Source: Alteriqipengyuania abyssalis
Lineage (GTDB): Bacteria; Pseudomonadota; Alphaproteobacteria; Sphingomonadales; Sphingomonadaceae
DNA: 64,000 nucleotides
Direction of reading: 5' to 3'
Assembly: GCF_019857185.1 (NCBI RefSeq)
Contig: NZ_JAHWXP010000001.1
Span: 434,001-498,000, forward strand
The notes under the pieces were generated by a model. It was not told where the DNA came from. It worked only from the letters and a program-made list of their open reading frames with translations, and made no database searches. Of the stretch, positions 27,575-35,230 are shown one piece after another (within the stretch, counting starts at the first letter, position 1; the number at the start of each line of letters is the position of its first letter). Position numbers and translations under genes: made by a program.

Positions 27575-29142
27575 TGGGCCACGAGGGGGGCAGCGACGGG
27601 TCCAAAAGTGCCATCGCCGGTGGCACGGGCCCCGATGCGTCCGCAGAACCCGGCATCTGGCGCTATGCGATCGCCGAACGGCTGGCGGTGGTCATCGATG
27701 GCGAGGATTACTTCGCGCTGGTCCACACCGCGATGTACAACGCGCGCGACCAGATCGTGCTGATCGGATGGGATTTCGACACCCGAATCTCTCTCAGGCG
27801 CGGCGAGGAATGGGATAATGGCGAAGCCGCTCGTCCCGCGCGTCTGGGCGATTATCTCCCTTGGCTGGTCAGGGAGCACAAGGATCTCGACATCCGCATC
27901 CTCAAATGGGGGCTGTCGTGGGTCCAGTTCCTCAAACGCGGGCGGATGGCGTACGACATTGCGCGCATGTGGATGGTCGACGGGATCAGCTTCCGCTTCG
28001 ACAGCCACCATCCGACCGGGTGCAGCCATCACCAGAAGATCGCCGTGTTCGACCGGCAGCTGGCGGTGTGCGGCGGGATCGACCTGACCTACGACCGGTG
28101 GGACACGCGTGAGCATCTGGAAGACGACCCCCGGCGGCTCAACTGGCCGGGCAGCACCCATGGTCCGTGGCACGACATCACGCTGATGATGGAAGGCCCG
28201 GTCGCCGGCGCCTTGCACGACCTGTGCAACACCCGCTGGCAGGTCGCGGGTGGCGATCCGCTGGCACGACCGGCCGATAATATCCGCTCTCCCTGGCCCA
28301 AGCCGCTCAAGGCCGGGTTCGAGGATGTCGAGGTCGGCCTCGCGCGCACGCGTGCCGAATGCGGCGACGTGACCGAAGTCAACGAGATCGAAACGCTGTT
28401 TCTCGCCCACATCGCGCGGGCCAAGCGGTTCATCTATATCGAGAACCAGTATTTCACCTCGCGCAAGATCGCCGAGGCGATCGCCTTGCGCCTGTCGGGC
28501 GAGAACCCGCCCGAAATCGTCATCATCCATCCCAAACACGCCGATGGCTGGGTCGAACAGCAGGCGATGGATCATGCGCGCGATCTGGTTGCCGAAGCGG
28601 TGGAGGCAGCGGATGGCGACGAGTTTTTCGAAATCTACGTGCCCTATACCGGCGAGACGCCGATCTACGTCCACGCCAAGCTGATGATCGTCGACGACGA
28701 GGTCGTGCGGATCGGGTCGGCCAATCTCAACAACCGGTCGATGGCGCTGGACAGCGAATGCGACGTGATTCTCGACGCCAACCGTCCGCACAACACCGGG
28801 CGCGGGCTGGAGGAGGAGATCCGCTCCATCCGCGTCTCGCTGCTGGCCGAACATTGCGGCGTGGCCGAGGATGTGATGGCGCAGGCGCTGGAGCGGCACG
28901 GCACGATGCAGGGCGCGATTCGCGAGCTGGGGCTGGAGGGATCGCGGCGGCTGGTGCCCTATCGCCCGCCGGAGAAGAACGGCGTGACCCGCTACCTCGC
29001 CGAATCGGCGATGCTGGACCCGGAACGTCCCGACGATCTGCTGCGACCATTTGCGCGCGGCGGACTTTTCCGCAAAGGCGGCCTGCTCGCGCGGTTGCGC
29101 GACAGGGTGAAGCGCAAGGTGAAGGGACGGTTGAAGAGATGA
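27574..29142 (+). CDS. Phospholipase D-superfamily protein
   Basis: 522 residues from GTG 27574. Two HKD-type motifs are visible, HHQKIAVFD near residue 150 and VHAKLMIVDD near residue 367, each followed by the GS or GG/N pattern (GSANLNNRS). There is no N-terminal membrane hairpin, unlike classical cardiolipin synthases, so it is likely a cytoplasmic or peripheral phospholipase D/phosphatidyltransferase. The C-terminus is very basic. It overlaps folE by 4 bp. Confidence 0.9.
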   Translation: MGHEGGSDGSKSAIAGGTGPDASAEPGIWRYAIAERLAVVIDGEDYFALVHTAMYNARDQIVLIGWDFDTRISLRRGEEWDNGEAARPARLGDYLPWLVREHKDLDIRILKWGLSWVQFLKRGRMAYDIARMWMVDGISFRFDSHHPTGCSHHQKIAVFDRQLAVCGGIDLTYDRWDTREHLEDDPRRLNWPGSTHGPWHDITLMMEGPVAGALHDLCNTRWQVAGGDPLARPADNIRSPWPKPLKAGFEDVEVGLARTRAECGDVTEVNEIETLFLAHIARAKRFIYIENQYFTSRKIAEAIALRLSGENPPEIVIIHPKHADGWVEQQAMDHARDLVAEAVEAADGDEFFEIYVPYTGETPIYVHAKLMIVDDEVVRIGSANLNNRSMALDSECDVILDANRPHNTGRGLEEEIRSIRVSLLAEHCGVAEDVMAQALERHGTMQGAIRELGLEGSRRLVPYRPPEKNGVTRYLAESAMLDPERPDDLLRPFARGGLFRKGGLLARLRDRVKRKVKGRLKR

Positions 29143-29747
29143 GCAGTCTGGTTGGGCCCGACGAGGACCGGGAAGACGGCAAGCCCGCAGTGCCCGAGGA
29201 CGTTCAGGCGGCAATCCGCACGCTGATCGAATGGGCGGGCGACGATCCCTCGCGCGAGGGCCTGCTCGATACGCCCAAGCGCGTGGCGCGCGCGTGGAAG
29301 GAATATTGCGTCGGCTATACCGAAGATCCCGCAGTGCACCTGTCGCGCGTGTTCGAAGAGGTCGGCGGCTACAACGATATCGTGCTGCTGAAGGACATCC
29401 CGTTCCAGTCGCATTGCGAACACCACATGGCGCCGATCATCGGCGTCGCGCATATCGCCTATCTGCCGACGGATTTCGTGGTCGGCATCTCCAAGCTCGC
29501 GCGCGTACTTCACGGCTTCGCGCGGCGCTTGCAGGTGCAGGAGCGGCTGACCGCCGAAGTTGCCGAGTGCATCTGGAACAACCTCAAGCCCGAAGGCGTG
29601 GCGGTGGTGATCGAGGCGAGCCATGCCTGCATGACCGCGCGCGGCGTGCGCACCCCGGGGGTGACGATGGTGACCAGCCGGATGATGGGCGTGTTCCGCG
29701 ACGATCACCGCAGCCGCGAGGAAGTGCTCAAGCTGATGGGGCACTAG
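29139..29747 (+). CDS. folE: GTP cyclohydrolase I
   Basis: 202 residues from ATG 29139, opening the folate (tetrahydrofolate/queuosine precursor) pathway by converting GTP to dihydroneopterin triphosphate. The zinc ligands lie in FQSHCEHHMAP and EASHACMTARGV; the signature ISKLARVLHGFARRLQVQERLT is complete. It is convergent with the TetR gene, 16 bp apart. Confidence 0.97.
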   Translation: MSSLVGPDEDREDGKPAVPEDVQAAIRTLIEWAGDDPSREGLLDTPKRVARAWKEYCVGYTEDPAVHLSRVFEEVGGYNDIVLLKDIPFQSHCEHHMAPIIGVAHIAYLPTDFVVGISKLARVLHGFARRLQVQERLTAEVAECIWNNLKPEGVAVVIEASHACMTARGVRTPGVTMVTSRMMGVFRDDHRSREEVLKLMGH

Positions 29748-29763
29748 GCCCCGGGGCCGCCGA

Positions 29764-30390
29764 TCACGCGTCGCTAGGGCCGATGCCTTCGCTCAGGATC
29801 GTGGCGGCGGCCTGTGCCGCGTGTTCGGGCCTGTCCTCCTCGCCTTTGCTCCACACCGCGTAACGCAGGCCGAGGAACACGTTCATCCCCATGATCGCCC
29901 ACGCGTGGGCTTCGTCCAGATCGCCGCGTAGCTGACCCGCCGCCGCGCCCGCGCGCAGACGGCCGAGAATGCGCTCTGCGGTCTTTTCGTAGTGCAGGCG
30001 GTAGCTTTCCGGATCGACGAATTCCGATTCGTCGATGATCCGGTAGATTTCCTTGTGCTCGCGCGCGAAGGCGAGGAACGCGGCCAGCGCGGCGCGCTCG
30101 GTCTCCAGTGCGTCCAGCTCCCGCTCGGCCAGGCTCTGCGCGGCGGCCTGGCGCACGCCTTCGCTCAGGTCGCGGACAAGATCGCGGAAGATCGCCTCCT
30201 TGCTGCCGAAATAGGTGTAGAAACTGCCCAGCGCGACACCCGCGCGCCGCGTGATCGAGGCGATCGACGCTTCGTGAAAGCCCCGCTCCCCAAACTCGAT
30301 GGTCGCCGCATCCAGCAGCTTGCGCCGCGTGCGTCGGCCCCGCTCGGTGGCGGGCGGGGCAGGGGAAATGTCCGGATCGGTACGTGCCAT
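29764..30390 (-). CDS. TetR/AcrR family transcriptional regulator
   Basis: About 208 residues from ATG 30390 (MARTDPD). The N-terminal helix-turn-helix is typical: TRRKLLDAATIEFGERGFHEASIASITRRAGVALGSFYTYFGSKEAIF. The C-terminal ligand domain is variable. It is divergent from a TonB-dependent receptor with about 113 bp between starts, and a 7-bp-arm inverted repeat in that gap may be its operator. The likely role is control of the receptor; the inducer is unknown. Confidence 0.93.
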   Translation of the reverse strand: MARTDPDISPAPPATERGRRTRRKLLDAATIEFGERGFHEASIASITRRAGVALGSFYTYFGSKEAIFRDLVRDLSEGVRQAAAQSLAERELDALETERAALAAFLAFAREHKEIYRIIDESEFVDPESYRLHYEKTAERILGRLRAGAAAGQLRGDLDEAHAWAIMGMNVFLGLRYAVWSKGEEDRPEHAAQAAATILSEGIGPSDA

Positions 30391-30436
30391 GATGGCCAAA
30401 GCCTATGGAATGTCCACCGCCCTCACAAGACATAAC

Positions 30437-30459
30437 TTGAAACATGGTTCAGGTTTCAA
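30437..30459. promoter_or_regulatory. Candidate TetR operator
   Basis: TTGAAAC (30437-30443), nine bases, then GTTTCAA (30453-30459): a perfect 7-bp inverted repeat centred in the divergent gap between the TetR and receptor genes. Confidence 0.5.
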
Positions 30460-30503
30460 TATGCATCCGGGAATAAGAAACAAAACGGAGAGGGAATTTG
30501 AGG

Positions 30504-32864
30504 ATGCGTAGCGCCAAGAGTCATGCCTTGCGTGCCGGCCTGCTGGCCGGGACGGGTTTTGCAGCCTTCATCGCGGCGCCCGCCGTGGCGCAGGATGCGT
30601 CCGCCGAGGACGCGATGCCGTATTCGGAGGAGGCGCCCGCCGATCCCGATCTCAACGTCATCACCGTCACCGCCCGCCGCCGCGAAGAGCGGCTGATCGA
30701 CGTGCCGATCTCGGTCACCTCGTTCAGCGGCGAGCAGCTGGAGGAGCGCGGGGCGGTCGATATTACCGATATCGCCAACTACACCCCCAACGTGACGCTT
30801 GAGGCGAGCCGGGCGACCAATTCGACGCTGTCGGCCTTCATCCGCGGGATCGGCCAGCAGGATCCGGTTTCCGGCTTCGAGCAGGGCGTGGGCATCTATC
30901 TCGACGACGTCTATCTCAACCGCCCGCAGGCCGCGGTGCTGGAAATCTACGATGTCGAGCGGATCGAAGTGCTTCGCGGGCCGCAGGGCACGCTTTATGG
31001 GCGGAACACGATCGGCGGCGCGGTCAAGTATGTCAGCCGTCGCCTGCCGCAGGACTTCTCGCTCAAGGCGAAGGCCAGCTACGGCAGCTATAATCTGGCG
31101 GAAGGCGTGGTCACCGCGTCCGCTCCGCTCAACGATCTGATCCGCGTCGGCGGTTCGGTCGCTCGGCTTTCGCGCGGGGGCTTCGGCGACAACCTGACGC
31201 TGGGCACCGAGAACTATAACAAGGACATCTGGGCCGGCCGCGCCAGCTTCGAAATGGGCGGCTATGGCGAACCGGTGTTCCTGCGCATTCAGGGCGACTA
31301 CACCAAGGACAAGAGCAATCCGCGCGGCGGCCATCGCCTGATCCCGGGCCAGGTTTCCGGCGCGCCGGTGCTGGACGATGTGTTCGACACGCGCGGCGGG
31401 CTCGACGATCCCAAGCAGGAGGTCGAATCCTACGGCCTGTCGATGCAGGCGGAAATCGACATGGGGGCAGGGCTGACGCTGCGCTCCATCTCCGCATGGC
31501 GCAAGGACGACAGCAGCACGCCGATCGATTTCGACGCGCTGCCCGCGGTCGATCTGGACGTTCCCGGCCTCTATCTGAACGAACAGATCAGCCAGGAACT
31601 GCAGGTTCTGTACGATGATGGCGGCCCGCTGACCGGCCTGATCGGTGCCTATTATCTCGATGCGACGGCAGACACGCTGTTCGACGTGCGCATCTTCACC
31701 ACGCTGGCCGGGCTGACCGCGTACACCCAGGCGGACGTCGATACCGAGACCTTCGCGATCTTCGGCGATTTCTCCTATGACCTGACCGACCAGCTCTCGC
31801 TGTCGGTCGGCGGTCGATACACCTGGGATAACCGGCAGGCGTCGATCCTGCGGCAGAACTATCTGGGCGGCGGATCGCCCGTGTTCGGCGGCGCAGGCGT
31901 GCCGTTCGGCGCACCGGGTACCGATTTCGACGGCGAGCGCGACTTCAAGAAGTTTACTCCGCGCGCCTCGATCAGCTTCAAGCCGACGCCTGACCACAAT
32001 ATCTACGCGAGCTACTCCAAGGGCTTCAAAGGCGGCGGTTTCGACCCGCGCGGGGTAGGGGCGAACGCCCCCGATCTAAACAATGACGGCGTCCGCTCCG
32101 ACGACGAGATCACCGCGTTCCTCAGCTTCGCGCCGGAAGAAGTCGACAGCTACGAAGTCGGCTACAAAGGGAGTCTGCTGAACGGCATGATCAATGTCGC
32201 GATCGCCGGCTTCTATGCCGACTACAAGGACGTCCAGATCCCCGGATCGGTCGCGTGTACCGTGGCTGGCCTGCCCAGCTTCTGCGGGGTCGTGTCCAAT
32301 GCGGGCAAGGCGACCTTCAAGGGGCTGGAATTCGAAGGATCGGCGCGGCTTGGCGCGGGCTTCGTGCTGTCCGGCTCGCTCGGCTATATCGACGCGCAGT
32401 ATGATGAGTACATCACCAACATCAACAACACGCCGACCGACGTCGCCGATTTCCGCGAGGTGCAGAACACGCCTAAGTGGACCGGCAGCGCGACGCTGGC
32501 GTACAACGCCCCTGTGGGGACCGGCGATCTCTATGCCGGGGCAACCGTCAGCTACCGCAGCAAGACCTACCAGTTCGAGATTCCCAATCCCTATCTCGAC
32601 CAGGATGGCTATGCGCTGCTGAGCGCGGACATCGTCTACACCCTGCCGGGCGACCGGATCACGATCGGGGTCCACGGGAAGAACCTGCTGGACAAGCGCT
32701 ACAAGACCAGCGGCTACACCTTCGTCGCGACCAATGCGACGACCGGCGAGATCATCAATGGCGCGAACGGTTTCCCGATCCCCACGCTGGGGCCGGAAGG
32801 CACGCTGACCGCGTTCTACGGCAATCCGCGGGAGGTCTTTGCGACCATCGGCTTCAAGTTCTGA
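30504..32864 (+). CDS. TonB-dependent outer-membrane receptor
   Basis: 786 residues from ATG 30504. A signal peptide (cleavage near AVAQD) precedes a TonB box region (NVITVTARRREER). The plug domain follows (VPISVTSFSGEQLEERG ... GVGIYLDDVYLNRPQAAVLEIYDVERIEVLRGPQGTLYGRNTIGGAVKYV), then a 22-strand barrel ending in phenylalanine (FATIGFKF). The sequence is of the sphingomonad type that imports complex organic substrates rather than a proven siderophore. A long-chain or aromatic ligand is possible but not shown. It is probably under the divergent TetR regulator. Confidence 0.94.
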   Translation: MRSAKSHALRAGLLAGTGFAAFIAAPAVAQDASAEDAMPYSEEAPADPDLNVITVTARRREERLIDVPISVTSFSGEQLEERGAVDITDIANYTPNVTLEASRATNSTLSAFIRGIGQQDPVSGFEQGVGIYLDDVYLNRPQAAVLEIYDVERIEVLRGPQGTLYGRNTIGGAVKYVSRRLPQDFSLKAKASYGSYNLAEGVVTASAPLNDLIRVGGSVARLSRGGFGDNLTLGTENYNKDIWAGRASFEMGGYGEPVFLRIQGDYTKDKSNPRGGHRLIPGQVSGAPVLDDVFDTRGGLDDPKQEVESYGLSMQAEIDMGAGLTLRSISAWRKDDSSTPIDFDALPAVDLDVPGLYLNEQISQELQVLYDDGGPLTGLIGAYYLDATADTLFDVRIFTTLAGLTAYTQADVDTETFAIFGDFSYDLTDQLSLSVGGRYTWDNRQASILRQNYLGGGSPVFGGAGVPFGAPGTDFDGERDFKKFTPRASISFKPTPDHNIYASYSKGFKGGGFDPRGVGANAPDLNNDGVRSDDEITAFLSFAPEEVDSYEVGYKGSLLNGMINVAIAGFYADYKDVQIPGSVACTVAGLPSFCGVVSNAGKATFKGLEFEGSARLGAGFVLSGSLGYIDAQYDEYITNINNTPTDVADFREVQNTPKWTGSATLAYNAPVGTGDLYAGATVSYRSKTYQFEIPNPYLDQDGYALLSADIVYTLPGDRITIGVHGKNLLDKRYKTSGYTFVATNATTGEIINGANGFPIPTLGPEGTLTAFYGNPREVFATIGFKF

Positions 32865-32890
32865 TCCCACGCGCTGGGTGACACAAAAAA

Positions 32891-32921
32891 GGGGCGCGCC
32901 TTCACTGCGAAGGCGCGCCCC
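32891..32921. terminator. Bidirectional terminator
   Basis: A 12-bp perfect stem (32891-32902 with 32910-32921, 7-base loop) with A6 on the left and a T-rich stretch on the right, between the convergent receptor and peroxiredoxin genes. Confidence 0.88.
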
Positions 32922-32946
32922 TCTCTGTTTCGGATATGCCGGAGCC

Positions 32947-33429
32947 TTAGAGCTGGCCGAGCATGTGCTCCGCGCTGGAGACGCTGAAGTCGCCCGGCTT
33001 TTCGACGTTGAGCTTGCGCACCTGGCCGTCGTCGACCAGCATCGAATAGCGCTGGCTGCGCTGGCCCATGCCGAAGCTCGACCCGTCCATCGTCAGGCCG
33101 ACCGCTTCGGCGAAATCGCCATTGCCGTCCGCCAGCATGGTCACATCCTTGCTGCCATCGGCCTTCTGCCAGGCGCCCATCACGAACGCGTCATTGACCG
33201 AAATGCAGGCGATCTCGTCGACACCCTTTGCCTTCAGCTCGTCCGCCTTTTCGGCGAAGCCGGGCAGGTGCTTGGCCGAGCAGGTCGGGGTGAAGGCACC
33301 GGGCACAGCGAACAGCGCAACCTTGCGGCCGGCGAAGTAATCGCGGCTGTCGACCTTTTCGGGGCCGTTTTCGGTGACCTTGGTCAGGGTGACCTGCGGG
33401 ATCGTGTCGCCTTCGGAAATCTTCATCAT
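32947..33429 (-). CDS. Peroxiredoxin, Prx5 type
   Basis: 160 residues. The peroxidatic cysteine is in PGAFTPTCSAKHLPGF and the conserved arginine is in the C-terminal part (QRSQRYSMLVDDG). It reduces hydrogen peroxide and organic peroxides, probably with glutathione/glutaredoxin or thioredoxin. It lies alone between a terminator and the divergent ahcY region. Confidence 0.94.
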   Translation of the reverse strand: MMKISEGDTIPQVTLTKVTENGPEKVDSRDYFAGRKVALFAVPGAFTPTCSAKHLPGFAEKADELKAKGVDEIACISVNDAFVMGAWQKADGSKDVTMLADGNGDFAEAVGLTMDGSSFGMGQRSQRYSMLVDDGQVRKLNVEKPGDFSVSSAEHMLGQL

Positions 33430-33747
33430 CTGTATCCTTCGCGGTGTGAGTCGTGGAGCGCTGTGTGGCGCGGTCGGAGGCTTCGGGCAATCCTGAAGGG
33501 ATCGGCGCGCGCGCGACCGCGTTCATCAGACATACGACCTGGCAACGCATTCTTTCCCGTTTGCGCGCTTTTCGTCGCACGCAAAGAATTTTCGGGCGCA
33601 TTCACCGGCGCACATCGCTTGCAGATATAAAGAAGTCTTTATATGGGCCGTATCAATCTGCGCGGCACCCCAACGCCCGCAACGGACCATTCCCCGGGTT
33701 CCCTGCGCCTTCAAGGGCGTATGCCCATCAAACCCAAAGGAGCTAGC
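33430..33747. other. 318-bp regulatory gap between peroxiredoxin and ahcY
   Basis: It holds the leaders of two divergent genes, the palindrome at 33625-33644 and the ahcY ribosome-binding site AAGGAG (33736-33741). An open frame from 33643 runs into ahcY but its first 35 codons are not protein-like. No other gene is seen. Confidence 0.6.
33619..33647 (+). promoter_or_regulatory. ahcY promoter with 20-bp palindromic operator (SahR-like)
   Basis: The perfect palindrome ATATAAAGA-AG-TCTTTATAT occupies 33625-33644. It fills the 17-bp spacer between a possible -35 (TTGCAG, 33619) and -10 (TATGGG, 33642), about 103 bp before the ahcY ATG. An AAAGA/TCTTT palindrome ahead of ahcY is what I recall for SahR, the ArsR-family sensor of S-adenosylhomocysteine. 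No sahR gene is in the window. Confidence 0.65.
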
Positions 33748-35139
33748 ATGGCTACCCCCGCAAATATCATCGCAGACATCGGTCTGGCAGACTATGGTCG
33801 CAAGGAAATCGCGATCGCCGAAACCGAAATGCCCGGCCTGATGGCGCTGCGCGAACAGTATGGCGACAGCAAGCCGCTGAAGGGCGCGAAGATCGCCGGT
33901 TCGCTGCACATGACGATCCAGACCGCGGTGCTGATCGAAACGCTCGTCGCGCTCGGCGCGGACGTGCGCTGGACCACCTGCAACATCTATTCGACGCAGG
34001 ATCACGCCGCCGCCGCGATCGCCGACCAGGGCATCCCGGTGTTCGCCGTGAAGGGCGAAACGCTGGCCGAGTACTGGGACTATGTCGCCCACATCTTCGA
34101 CTGGGGCGATGAACCCTGCAACATGATCCTCGACGATGGCGGCGATGCGACCATGTTCGCGCTGTGGGGCGCGCGGATCGAAGCGGGCGAGGAAATGCCC
34201 GCGCCGACCAACGAGGAAGAGCGCGAAATGCAGCGCGCGCTCAAGGCCTTCGTCGAGCGCAAGCCCGGCTACCTGACCAAGACGGTCGAGACCATTCGCG
34301 GCGTTTCGGAAGAAACCACCACCGGCGTCAACCGCCTCTACCAGCTGTCGAAGGCGGGCAAGCTGCCGTTCCCCGCGATCAACGTGAACGACTCCGTCAC
34401 CAAGTCGAAGTTCGACAACAAGTACGGCTGCAAGGAATCGCTGGTCGACGGGATTCGTCGCGGCACCGACGTGATGATGGCCGGCAAGGTCGCCTGCGTC
34501 GCAGGCTACGGCGATGTCGGCAAGGGCTCGGCAGCCTCGCTTTCCGGCGCTGGCGCGCGCGTGATGGTCACCGAAATCGACCCGATCTGCGCACTGCAGG
34601 CGGCGATGGACGGCTATGAAGTCGTGACCATGGACGAGGCGACCAAGCGCGCCGACATCTTCGTCACCACCACCGGCAACAAGGACGTGATCACCGTCGA
34701 TCACATGCGCGCCATGAAGGACATGGCGATCGTCGGGAACATCGGCCACTTCGATAACGAGATCCAGGTCGAAGGCCTGGCCAACATGAAGTGGACCGAG
34801 ATCAAGCCGCAGGTCGACATGGTCGAATTCCCCGATGGCAAGCGCATCCTGCTGCTGTCGAAGGGCCGCCTCCTGAACCTCGGCAACGCGACCGGCCACC
34901 CCAGCTTCGTGATGAGCGCCAGCTTCACCAACCAGGTGCTCGCGCAGATCGAACTGTTCACCAAGGCGGGCGAATACGAGAACGCGGTCCACGTGCTGCC
35001 CAAGCACCTCGACGAAGAGGTCGCCGCGCTCCACCTCGCCAAGCTCAACGTGCAGCTTAGCGAACTGAGCAAGGAACAGGCCGACTACATCGGCGTGCCG
35101 CAGCAAGGGCCGTTCAAGCCCGAGCATTATCGCTACTAA
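33748..35139 (+). CDS. ahcY: Adenosylhomocysteinase
   Basis: 463 residues from ATG 33748 with AAGGAG 6 bases upstream. It hydrolyses S-adenosylhomocysteine to adenosine and homocysteine, keeping methylation reactions running. NAD-binding motif [23 protein letters not shown], substrate segments [15 protein letters not shown] and [17 protein letters not shown], and C-terminal FKPEHYRY are all present. It is separated from divL by two hairpins. Confidence 0.97.
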   Translation: MATPANIIADIGLADYGRKEIAIAETEMPGLMALREQYGDSKPLKGAKIAGSLHMTIQTAVLIETLVALGADVRWTTCNIYSTQDHAAAAIADQGIPVFAVKGETLAEYWDYVAHIFDWGDEPCNMILDDGGDATMFALWGARIEAGEEMPAPTNEEEREMQRALKAFVERKPGYLTKTVETIRGVSEETTTGVNRLYQLSKAGKLPFPAINVNDSVTKSKFDNKYGCKESLVDGIRRGTDVMMAGKVACVAGYGDVGKGSAASLSGAGARVMVTEIDPICALQAAMDGYEVVTMDEATKRADIFVTTTGNKDVITVDHMRAMKDMAIVGNIGHFDNEIQVEGLANMKWTEIKPQVDMVEFPDGKRILLLSKGRLLNLGNATGHPSFVMSASFTNQVLAQIELFTKAGEYENAVHVLPKHLDEEVAALHLAKLNVQLSELSKEQADYIGVPQQGPFKPEHYRY

Positions 35140-35154
35140 GCCAGCGATTATCTC

Positions 35155-35176
35155 ACGGGCGGGGAAACTCGCCCGT
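35155..35176 (+). terminator. Terminator after ahcY
   Basis: Stem acgggcg/cgcccgt (35155-35161 with 35170-35176) followed by CTTG. A second longer stem ggcccggc/gccgggcc (35183-35190 with 35211-35218) follows directly. The T-tract is weak. Confidence 0.55.
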
Positions 35177-35230
35177 CTTGCAGGCCCGGCGTGGTTGCCA
35201 AGCGACCATTGCCGGGCCTAGCTGATTCTC

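Noticed and set aside
29774-30445. 223-codon frame overlapping the TetR gene
   Set aside because: Out-of-frame shadow; the 29764-30390 frame has the TetR helix-turn-helix.
33645-33747. SAH or SAM riboswitch before ahcY
   Set aside because: No recognisable riboswitch core; the palindrome fits a protein operator better.
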